Assembly: GCA_963277665.1 (NCBI GenBank)
Contig: OY728125.1
Coordinates: 1,712,952,889-1,713,016,888 of the forward strand
From: Viscum album
Taxonomy: Eukaryota > Streptophyta > Magnoliopsida > Santalales > Viscaceae
DNA length: 64,000 nt
Direction: 5' to 3'
Positions 49,107 to 59,800 of this stretch are shown piece after piece. Below the pieces are notes generated by a model. That model was not told the DNA's origin. It ran no database searches and worked only from the letters and a program-made list of their open reading frames with translations. The first letter of the stretch is position 1; every line of letters begins with the position of its first letter. A program made the position numbers and the translations under genes.

Positions 49107-51200
49107 TAAAATTGCAGGGAGATGGGACATTATGAAAATTAATTTCCTAAGCCTTAGGGGAACTAACCTCAGAATAGGCCAAGGGATTGAGGCCAACCTT
49201 ATGCTTCCAGTACTGCTGAGGTAGAAGCGTTGAAAGTCATGGTGGCAGGTAATTTAATGGTTTCCTCATGTTTAGAAAATGCATTATTTGGTTCAGGATC
49301 GTGACATTGTTTCTTATCTTCCCAGTTTCCTAAGAAAATTAGATATTTCCAATTTGATTTAACAAGAGTGTTGTCAGTCAAAACCCCTAAGGGAAGTATC
49401 ATTGCTACAATGTTTTTTCAATCAGTCCCCATTAAGGCACATACATGTTCTTTATCTGCTGATCTCATCGTCATACCTATGATTGAATTTGATATAATAC
49501 TCAATATAGATTTGATTTTGAACAATGATGTGAAGATTTATTGTAAGAAGATGGAGGTTACAATTCTTGATGATGATGGTAAGAAACACCTTATCTTTAG
49601 AGAAGAATCATCACCACCTAATTCTTATTTAGATCCACCCCCAGTAGCTCAACTAATCTCAATTATTGGGGAGAAAGAGAATGAAATGACTGAGGGTGAG
49701 GAAGGGAATGTTCAAATAGAGTATGTAACTATTGTGAAAGAATATGTATATGTGTTTCTGGATGATTTACATGGACATCCTCGAGAACATGAAGTTGAGT
49801 TTTCCATTGATTTAATTCTTGGATGAAGGCCTATATCGAAGACCCCTTATAGAATGGCCAGTGTGGAATTAGTTTAACTAAAGAATCGACTAGAGGAATT
49901 GAGTAATAAGGGATTTATTCTCCCTATTGTTTCTCTATGGGGAGCCCCTGTCCTTTTTGTAAAGAAGAAAGATGGATCTAGGAGGTTCTGCATTGACTAC
50001 AGGGAGATCAATGCTATAACAATAAAGAAAAAGTATCCCCGACCTCGCATTGATGATTTATTTGACCAACTGCATGGGGCTCAATACTTTTCAAATATTG
50101 ACCTTCGATCTGGATACCATCAGTTGTGTGTGAAGAAGGAAGACATTCTGAAGACAACATTTCTAACAAGGTACGAGCATTATGTGTTTACAGTAATGCC
50201 TTTTGGATTGACAAATTCAGCCCCTGTATTTATGGATCTAATGAATAGAGTTGTCAAGGAATATCTCGATGATTTTCTGGTGATATTTACTGATGATATC
50301 TTGGTATACTCCAAAATCTACGAAGATCATGAAAATCAATTGTGCATTATTATGAAGAATCTTAGAAGACATGAATTATATGTGATGTTTAGAAAGTGTG
50401 AATTATGGCTTCAGGAGAATTCTTTTCCTTTCCATATTGTCACTAAGGATGGAATTTCCGTTGATCCTTCTAATAGAAAGGAAATCTGAGAATGGCCAGT
50501 ACTGATGAGTATAACTGAGGTACACAGTTTTATTGGTTTGGAAGGTTATTATCGACGTTTCATCCAGAATTTTTCTTGGTTGGCTAACCCATTAACAAAG
50601 ATCACATGTAAAGGGGTTAATTTTTTTTGGAAAAAAGAGTGTGAATAATGTTTTGAAAAACTGAATAGAAGATTAGTCAATGCTCATATATTGACTCTAC
50701 CATTGGGGAATGATGGGTTCGTTATTTATAGTGATGCATCAAAGAAAGGACTTGGTTGTGTCCATATGCAGAATGATATGGTTATTGCCTATGCATAACG
50801 ACAGCTAAAAATTCATGAAAAAAACTATCCTACTCATGATCTCGAGTTATTATATTTGATCTTTTCTTTGAAGATATGGAGACACTGCCTCTATGGTGAA
50901 AAATGTGAGATTTATACTAATCATCAGAGTTTGAAGTATATTTTCTCATAGAATGAACTCAACATGAGACAATGGAGATGGCTTGAACTACTCAAGGATT
51001 ATGATTGCACGATGCACTACCACCCGGGGAAGGACAATAAGGTGGCAGATGCTTTGAGTAGAAAAGATCATAGAGTTTTCAACATGATGAGAGTGGAAAG
51101 GGATCCTATTTTCATGGATCTAGTAATGATGGATATAAGAATCACCATGGAAGCTGAAACATCAAAAAAATTCAAATGGTGGCCAAACCATCTTTACTAG
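49107..51200 (+). pseudogene. pol: pol of element C: protease, RT, RNase H
   Basis: Continues gag in the same frame. Protease: 'ALFGSGS-stop' at 49,281-49,304 stands where LFDSGSSHSF is usual, so the catalytic Asp is Gly and the next codons are broken; the later protease part reads well ('IVIPMIEFDIIL'). Linker 'HPREHEVEFSIDLI'. RT (about 49,900-50,490): [47 protein letters not shown], and catalytic [11 protein letters not shown], with both Asp intact. RNase H: 'VIYSDASKKGLG' (first Asp kept), 'THDLELL' (Glu kept), and 'TNHQSLKY' where TDHKSLKY is usual (Asp to Asn), then YHPGKDNKVADALSR at 51,021. Stops lie at about 49,824, 49,875, 50,487, 50,646, 50,796 and 50,949. Confidence 0.92.
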
Positions 51201-52616
51201 AAAGGATAAAAAGTTCTTAGGCCAATGATGAAGAGTTAAAAAAGAAGACTAAAGGTGTGAATGATGGGAGATTGAGTGACATTGTGTATGAAGATAGAAT
51301 TTTGAAATTTGGGAGGAGACTTTGTGTTCCCGATATACCTAATTTAAAAAGGGATTTGTTAGGCGATTCTCATAGTTCCAATTTATATATACACCCTGGG
51401 AGCACCAAAATGTATAGATATTGGAAGGAACATTTTTTGTGGGACAACATGAAAAGGGAGATTGCTGATTTTGTGTCAAGATGTATGGTTTGTCAACAAG
51501 TGAAAGTTCGAAGGCAATAGCCTGGAGGAGTCATGCAACCTCTTCCCATACCTGAGTGGAAATGGGATAATATCATGATGGACTTTGTCATGGGACTACC
51601 AAAGAAACCTAGATGGAATGATGCAATATGGGTCATTGTTTATCATCTTACCAAGTCAGCACATTTTCTTACTATAAGAGAAGATCTACCACTTGAACGT
51701 CTAGCAAGACTATATATTAATGAAGTTGTGAGACTTCATGGAGTACCCCAATCGATTGTTTCTGATCATGATCCCCATTTTACTTCAATATTCTAGAAGT
51801 GTCTTCAGAAATCCTTGGATATAGAAATTCATTTGAGCACTGCCTACCTCCCTTAAAAAGATGGACAATCAGAACGAACTATTAAAACAATAGAAGACTT
51901 GTTGAGATTATGCTCACTTGACATTCAGGGTATGTGTGATCAATATTTACCTCAGGTAGAATTTTCCTATAACAATATCTTACATTCAAGTATTCGGATG
52001 GAACCATATGAAGCGTTATACGGAAAGAGAAGCCGCACACCAACCTGTTGGGATGATGTTGGTGAAAGAAAACTAGTAGGCCCAGAACTAGTGGAGGAAA
52101 TGATGGAAAATGTGAATGTAATCCAAAACCACATTAAAGCAGCTCAAATTAGGTAGAAGAGCTATGCCGATAACCAAAGGAAGGATTTGGAATTTCAGGT
52201 GGAAGATCTTATTTTCATGAAGGTATCTCCATGGAAGTGAGTTATACATTTTGGTAAGAAGGGTAAATTGAGTCATAGGTACATCAGACATTTTGAAATA
52301 CTATAACAATTTGGGGTTGTAGCTTACCGTTTGGCGATGCCACCAAGTCTCTCCAAAGTTCATGATGTGTTCCACATATCACTGTTGAGAAAATACATGC
52401 CTGACCCAACGCATGTACTCACCTATGAGAAATTAAAACTGGAACCCGATCCGTCTTATTACAAATAGCCCATCAGGATTCTTGATATGAGAGAACAAGT
52501 GCAGAGAAACTGGACGACTCGTCTGGTAAAAGTTTATGGAGAAACCACAAGATGGAAGTGGCAACATGGGAACCCGAGGAACTTATGATGAAGAACCACC
52601 CGGGTCTTTTTATGCT
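51201..52616 (+). pseudogene. int: Integrase and chromodomain of element C
   Basis: The frame shifts by one near 51,200-51,257. N-terminal zinc finger HSSNLYIHPGS...CMVCQQVK (51,370-51,510). The catalytic core keeps all three acidic residues: MMDFVMG (Asp, near 51,581), [10 protein letters not shown] (Asp, near 51,761) and DGQSERTIK (Glu, near 51,868). The C-terminal part has KKGKLSHRY and HDVFHISLLRKY. The end, after another frame change near 52,500-52,558, reads VATWEPEELMMKNHP, typical of a chromodomain that would steer integration to marked chromatin. Stops at about 51,794, 51,854, 52,154, 52,238, 52,303 and 52,466 kill it. Confidence 0.92.
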
Positions 52617-52665
52617 GTAATATTTTTGAAATTTCAAGGACAAAGTTATTTGAAGGAGGGTAGAA
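52617..52665 (+). other. Polypurine tract of element C
   Basis: GAAGGAGGGTAGAA (52,652-52,665) directly before the right LTR start TGTGACACTCC, preceded by 'caaggacaaagtt', the common gypsy 3' motif. Confidence 0.85.
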
Positions 52666-54254
52666 TGTGACACTCCAAGATTTCACGATATGATTTTCTT
52701 TGAATAATACAGTAGTGTGTGTTATACGCAACTTCGAGTTTTAACACACACCACAACCAATCAATGTAGCCATTGTGAATCGTAATACCTAATTTTTGAA
52801 ATTTTTTATATTTTATCTCTCAAAATGGACTTCATTTTTGGATTTGGAATATCAAATTTATCCTAGGGTGAAATTTTGGTACTTTTCGGATAAGTTTTAT
52901 ATTTGATGAATAGTGAAATTTTCTAAATTTTAATTAAAAACAACCTTTTTAATCAAAATAATTAATATTGATAAATTATGAATTTGAGGGGTTTTATAGT
53001 ATATTTAAAATATATTTTTACTATTTAATACAAGGTTGGTCATGGGACAAAATTTCACAATTAAACCGAACAAAAACAAGTATCAATCTTGTGATAGTTA
53101 TTATATCTTAAAAACACGCTTTTTGTTTTGACAGCGGGAATTAATTTTAAATTAATTTCATCCAGTTCTGTGTTTTGAATTTGGAAAAATGGATTCCATA
53201 TTTGGAATCCAGATGTCCAACATGTGTTAATAGGTATCTTTTATTTTTAGACATTTTGAATAATAACTTCGGTAAATATTTTATTTACCAAGGTTAAAGG
53301 GTAAATCCGGTAAATAAGGGTTACAAAATAATATTATAATAATAATAAATTACCCTAAAACGTGTCCTTACCTTATTGGTGGATAAATGTCCGACCATGG
53401 TCATCTTTGGGTCGATTTTGGGATCTCATGGAGCCACTTGTAGGTGATAGGGACACTTTATATTAATAAAGTTAAAGTAAATACAAAAAATGGCATAAGC
53501 TTATATCTTTTAGAAAAACAATTTTTACATAGGGTTATATATGCTATATTTTCGATTAGAAATATTCATTAAAAATATTAAAAATATTTCCTACATAATG
53601 ATAATTTATATATAATTTTTTGACATCGAAAAGGTAAAAATATATATATGACACAATAATGATGCAGTATTTTCCTTATTAATGAACGAATCAAATAATT
53701 AGTATTATAAATGTTAAAATAAATATAATTATAAAGTTTTCATGACAGAAAAGAATTTTTTTGGTTAATATGAAATGTTAGGATTGCTTAAATGAAATTG
53801 GTTTGAATTAATAAAGTTCATAATCTTTAACAAAAATCAATTATTGAGTAATGTCAAAACTGACATTAAATGAGTTTTTAAAAACAAATATTATATTATT
53901 AATTTATATTGTATTCCTAAAAATATAAGGATAGGCCAAAGGACTTATATCATTATTTTTGTATCATTAATGGACCACTTGGGGGGTCACCTGTATATAT
54001 ATAGTATGTCTATTAACTATATATTATAAAAATCTAAAGCTACATGGTAAGTGTTAAACAAATTAACCAAGAGTTAAAACTAAAAGATAAGTTTATATAA
54101 TGACCCAAACCTATCTAAAATATATTGGGTGAAATTATTTAGACCCATACTCATCTTAGACTTTGAATAAGACACTTTGGAGCCATTAAAAACCGAATAT
54201 GAATTTCTTATAAATTAATACTTTAAGTTTTTTCTAAAGAGCCCCTCCTCCCCT

Positions 54255-54262
54255 TATAAAAG
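54255..54262 (+). promoter_or_regulatory. TATA box, C right LTR
   Basis: TATAAAAG after 'taaagagcccctcctcccc', nearly the same module as in the left LTR of C. Confidence 0.72.
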
Positions 54263-54594
54263 GACACAACTTCTAACCAATTATTCACACTATCAAATCC
54301 TTTTGGTTCGGAAATACCCTGCCCAATAACTCTCTCAAAGTCCATCAATTCATCCTAGTGTTCTTAGTTTCATCAAAAAGTCATCCTAAGGAGCCCTTTT
54401 GATCAAATTAAAAGGAAGAACCCGAAGAAGAGGTAACGTCTTCAGCACCCTCTTTAAAAGTTCTTTTCTTCTTCAACTTCTTCATTCCTTGTTATTTCCA
54501 TTCTAAAATAATAAATCCAGTATCATCCATAAACTTTGATATTATTATAATTATGGAACAAACAAATTCAACATTCTATCCATCCCTTGAATGA

Positions 54595-54838
54595 CATGTC
54601 ACCATACGTGCGTACGTACGACCTGCCGTCTCCACGTTGTGGTGTAATTGTTATTCAATATATTATTATTTAGATGGGTATAATAATGATATATAATTCA
54701 TGTAAATAATAAATATAAAATTATAATGATTCTGTCTGTATGATATACCATCCAATTATATATTATTTTAATATCAAAAAAATGATATTGTCACTCATGC
54801 GTACGTACGGACTACCGTCTCCACGAACGCGATGAGAT
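54595..54838 (+). other. Two hairpin modules, C right LTR
   Basis: First: core CGTACGTACG at 54,611-54,620 with outer stem CACCATACGTG/CACGTTGTGGTG. Second: core at 54,800-54,809, apical ACGG-ACTA-CCGT, with an outer stem CACTCATG/CACGAACGCGATG that pairs partly (left-copy equivalent CGCTCGTG). Confidence 0.68.
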
Positions 54839-56479
54839 TCATTCCCCATCATATCAATTCAATTATAATTCTCATTTGATGATTAAAAATAATGTTTAAG
54901 GACTTGATGTCATTATTCATATGAATAAGATACAACCTATCCATAATTAACATGACTTATGTCACAAAACATATAAAAGAAAACAAGTAAGTTAACACCC
55001 AAAACAACGATAATACTAAGATTTTATTATCGAAGCAACGTTAAAAGATCATATATGATATAATATTAATATATATGATTATTGAATAATTTAATAACAA
55101 TTATTTCACCATTATACAGGAGGTTAACCTACTGTCAACCAAGGAAAAGTACATGGTAAGGGTTTATTTCACAATCTCTTCATTATCCGAGATTGTTTAT
55201 ACATATTTCTCTACTGGGACCTCTTTATCATCCACATCCATGTTTCATAAAAATGTATTTCAAAACATTTTTAATAAATTTCAGAATATGGGTTAAAGAC
55301 ATTTATACCTTTGTTTGACTTTTTATAAGAAATTTATAAACGAATCATTCCAACATTTTCTAAACAAGGTCCTTTTTAACCTTTTGGACAAAATTAAGGT
55401 AATAATGTCTTTTTTAACATATACGGCGGGTGCAGCTATTTTCTACCATTATAAACTCGTCAAATGTTCCCTTACAAGATTATAAAAATATTTTCAAAGT
55501 AAATGTTTTAATTTATAATTATCTGACTCTTAAATGATTTCAAAATAGAAATATATATTTCTCTAAAAAGGGTTTTGATTTCATCTATGTCAACATCCTT
55601 TGATTGATTTTATGTTTATTTGAATTTGATTTATTATGATACAAAACATCCATATTGTATTGAAGGTTTTGAGATATATTTGACTGTGGATGTTCTATTT
55701 TTATACCATTCATGATTTATGGTTAAAGTATTGACATTTCGTATACTAGTTTTAATACAAATGTTTATGATATGTTTAAACCTTTTCATATGAGGAATGT
55801 ATTGGAATTAGTATTTGACGGGTGGAACCCGCTATAGCTCCTCGATGCATCGGTAGGTCTAATGAGATAACTAGACGTGGAATTGGTCGATGCCCTTTCC
55901 CAATTTTATTTATGGTTTTGGCCGAGACCTTAATCATTTTAGACGTCTTGGCCGAGGCCTTGACAAAATGATTTAGAATGTCCGGCATTATTCATTCCCT
56001 CATTATGGAAATAATATTGATGGTTCATGTGGTCATTCGACCAGTAGAATACACATGATTATGTTTTATTATTGCATTATTTACTCATCTCATATTCTTT
56101 CCATTAAAGTATTCATGTTTATTATTGGTAAGGGAATGTGGTTTCAATTATTTACCATGCTTAATTTTTATGTCATTTTCCACTGTATTACTTACCCTTA
56201 CTGAGAGTTTGAGCTCACCCCTTTCTTATGTTTCATTTTCCAAGGATATGAAGAAGTTAGTTATGAGTGACCTATAGGCATAATCTATGAGTCTTGGATG
56301 CTTCTAATGAAATATATTTTTTTTGTATTTCTCTTCAAGCTATAAAGTTGAACATATGTATGAATATTGTTTCCAATAATACTAAACTGATTGGTCTTTC
56401 GAGACATGATCTCCTTGTGATCATGACAATGTTATGAAATAATGCACCAACTATGGGTAACTCGGTTCGGGGCATTACA

Positions 56480-56817
56480 TATTGGTTAATGTTTCCATTA
56501 ATTATTTTATAACCCTTACTGATCTTTTTATGCTCATCCCATGTTTTTGAAATGTTTTCCACATGACATAAAGATGAATATGGTTAAGGATGGGATTAAG
56601 GAAAAGCCATGATGTCTAAAACATAGAAGTTGACATTTTTTTAAGAGTCAATATTTTATGAAAAAATGGATACTGATTAGTAGTGTCTACATGTAATTTT
56701 AACGTATATATGCATGTTATGGCCTAATTCTCAAAAACTGTAAACCTAAAAAGTTCCTCAATGTGATGTATTCATTTATTTCAAGATTACGTAATTTTTT
56801 AGGGTGGGGTCCTTATA
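56480..56817 (+). mobile_element. Element A right LTR, terminal part
   Basis: Aligns with 36,777-37,112 ('ttattttataaccct', 'gaaatgttttcca', 'catgatgtctaaaacat'), ending ...GGTCCTTATA. This fragment, displaced 12.6 kb from the rest of its LTR, shows that C inserted into A. Confidence 0.9.
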
Positions 56818-59800
56818 TTTAGTGGTTCTACTTTGAGTGATATTGTGATGTAAGAATATAGTTTCACCATAGTATGAATGACTGATCTGATGAAGTCACT
56901 ATTGTTATTAGAATAATTTTATTCTCCACCAACAATCAAGATGTGCATGATTTATGTATTTATTATTATTTTATTTTCTATTCATTCATTATTTTTATTT
57001 GTATGGACTATGGGTTTTCATTCGATTCATGTTTCTAATTGTATAACCCCAACAATTTGTGAGGAACCACTTTTTATAGAATATTTTTTTTTAATTTTTC
57101 CTATAATAATTCAAAAAAACATTGCATCATCAAATTAATGGATTATTGGGGAATATAAAACATTGATTCTCACCAAGATGATTGTATTGTTCTAGCTCAC
57201 GTTCTTTTGGTTCATTAGTGGTTATGAATGTTATGGTGATTCAATTATTTATGTTAGTATGATTCAATATGTGATATAATTTTGAATTGGTGTCGTATAA
57301 TTGACGATCTAAATCCATTATAATGACGTTTAGGAGAATCATTAGATGGTTGTGGATCAGACCATCATAGTGGAGTTTTAAATTTGACACTCCAGGCATG
57401 ATGATAGTTGGGATGATGTCAGTGTGAAAGAGTGAGTCCCAAGTAAGGGCAGTGGGCATCGAGGATCCAGTGTGGGGAAGGATTAATGATATAGCTTGGA
57501 AAGGTCCTTATAATGTGTGGTATGTTTTCAACAAATGTTATGTTGGTAAGTTGGTTCACTATTGGGGTGTTCGGTCGCAACAAGGTGGCAGTGGATGGAA
57601 TTCCATTGATATATGTACGGTATAGGTTATGAGGGTCGCTCCCCTATATATATATTGATGAGAAAGGTAAATAAAATTATAAACATATATAAATTATAAT
57701 TATGAAAAAAATATGAATAATGGGTTCATTGTTTTTTGTTGTTGTTGTAATTATTATTTTTTTGTTGTTGATTATGATCGTGTTTCTTCTACTACTGATG
57801 TTATTTTTATTATCATTGTTATTGAAATAGTTATTGAATGTGGGTAAGTGGGAAAGTAACATGGCATGATTGAAGAGACTATCTTGTGCCCTCATTTCAT
57901 CTTCTCTAATGAGATTTTAAGAAACAATCAGTGGGTCCATTTTTCCTTAAAAATCATTGTAATTCCAGAAACTTCATATAATAAAATTGGTCCACTTGGT
58001 GCTTTCCATTCCATTTATAGTGGGATGATTCTTAACCCAATGGGGTTATTGGGTATGTGGGTTACATATTCTTTGTAATCCCCATACGTAATATATATTA
58101 TATTATTATTGTTATTTAATATTAATATTTTTGTTGTAATTTTAGAGTAAAACCCCATATTAATAATCTATTCAAGGGATCCTGATCCTAGATTTAAGAT
58201 AAGTTACTCAATATAAATGGTTTATTTCTAATTATAAATCATCACATGGGCCCTAGGACCGAACACATACCATGTTTCATATATGATAAGAATAAATTCA
58301 CATTTTTAACTGAGAGTCTATTTTTGGAATGTAAATACCATATCCTGAGTATCTGTGTACATAGATAACAATGTCATTGTTTATTTGGTCATATGAGGAT
58401 ATTTATAATGTGATACTAGAGTATTTTTGTTTTATCAATTCAAGGTTAGTGATGAGTATTTGGAATGATATCTAATACATTTTCAAAATTGATCATCCCT
58501 CTATAGAAGCGAGGTTGTTATATGGTGCATGTTAATATCATGATGCCAAGTTAGTGTCAGTATTTAACCCATTTGGGATTAGTATTCTCCATTGGAGTCA
58601 ATATTTATACTATTTATATATGGTGTTTTTTCTTCTACCTACAGAATCAAATAGAGTAAATATTTCACACAATACAATGGAGAAAGGATCCTGTTTTATG
58701 GAGTTAGTGTTTCACCCATCTATAGAGCTTCTATAAGATTGGGATCCCTTGATGAAGAAGTTATTTCACCCATTATCATGCAGAAAGGACCTTCAATCGT
58801 TTCATGATAGGTTGGATTCATGGGGTTTTATACTTTTTTAGTTCAAATTTTTGTAAAATGTTGTAATTTTCTACATTACCAAATGTTGATTAACAAGACC
58901 TTTTGTTGTTCCTCTACTTATACAACCAATATGTTGTTTCAAAAAATGTGAAAAATTTGCTATCATATTCTTGATAAGTGGTAAAACATTAATTGTTCGA
59001 AGGTTGTAGTACTTCCTCAAAAGATTATAATACTTCAATGGTGAGAAAGCATCACTCTTTAGACATTGATAGTTGTCTAGGGGCTGGAAGAGCTCAGTGT
59101 GGGATTATTTATCATGTTTGGCTCCTCAAGAATTCCATGTTTGAAGTTGTGATGTGATTTTGTTCTATAGATTTAGATTATGTTTTATAGTCTCTTTAAT
59201 GTTATAATCTAGATTGATTTACCATACGGTATGACTGTAGTGGGTTGAAGGTAACATAATTAAGAACATTATTTCATCCATTAGAGTATTGGTTATAGAT
59301 CATATCTGGATTAGTTTTCCTAATCACAATTTAAGCTACTCTTTAGTATTGGTAGAGTTGATAAAGCATATAGTTCTGGTTTTTCATATTCACCCCCCTC
59401 CAAGTAAACATTTATAAAAATACTTGAGTTGACATGAATCTTAATGTTCCTGTTTTGTTTTTATGTCGTCATACTGTGAATGTTTATATTCACCCCTTCA
59501 TGTACATTTTTCTCATGCATGTTTTGTTTATATTAACAATTAATATGATCATAGATGGTCTTATTTGACATTGAGAAACCATGAAATGGTCAGATATAGA
59601 ACACATTGATTCATGGTGACACATTATAAAGAATAATGATTTTAGGATGGTGGTGGTTACTATTGTGGTTGGAGTGTGATCCATGAGTACATTCATAGGA
59701 GATTTTTAGAACCTTCTGTTTTAGAGATTCATTAGATACGCTATTTCTTTTGATTATTTTTCCATTATTATTATATAATTATAACTAATTTCTCATATGT

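Larger units (their letters stand above)
43834..56479 (+). mobile_element. Element C: decayed Ty3/gypsy chromovirus (Tekay/Del-type)
   Basis: Bounded by TGTAACACC and ...ATTACA. LTRs are 43,834-47,648 (3,815 bp) and 52,666-56,479 (3,814 bp). Flanks GATTG (43,829-43,833) and TATTG (56,480-56,484) form a 4/5 target duplication. The interior has a primer site, gag, protease, RT, RNase H, integrase and a chromodomain-like end in Ty3 order, then a polypurine tract. LTR divergence is intermediate between A and B. The RT wording, single long frame and chromodomain suggest the Tekay/Del clade; clade placement is by memory of motifs, not by a tree. Confidence 0.95.
52666..56479 (+). mobile_element. 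Element C right LTR
   Basis: Keeps leader signals better than the left copy: TATA at 54,255; donor-like AG|GTAACG at 54,433; hairpins at 54,595-54,838; acceptor-like TATACAG|GAGG ending 55,129; donor-like ATG|GTAAGG at 55,155 followed by hairpin CAATCTC/GAGATTG (55,171-55,194, loop 10); acceptor-like TTTTCCAAG|GATAT ending 56,244; end GCATTACA at 56,479. The intron-like spans would be about 697 and 1,090 bp. Short open frames on the minus strand here are shadows of non-coding LTR. Confidence 0.92.
21331..56817 (+). mobile_element. Element A: non-autonomous LTR retrotransposon hosting B and C
   Basis: The left LTR is 21,331-22,933 plus 33,790-37,112. The interior is 37,113-39,248. The right LTR is 39,249-43,833 plus 56,480-56,817. 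Removing the nested elements gives LTRs of about 4,921 and 4,918 bp. Flanks TTTAA (21,326-21,330) and TTTAG (56,818-56,822) form a 4/5 target duplication. The two LTRs are clearly homologous but much more diverged than those of B or C, so A is the oldest. The interior is only about 2.1 kb and has no pol, so the element must have depended on proteins from elsewhere. Its LTR shares its layout with the autonomous element C. Confidence 0.9.
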
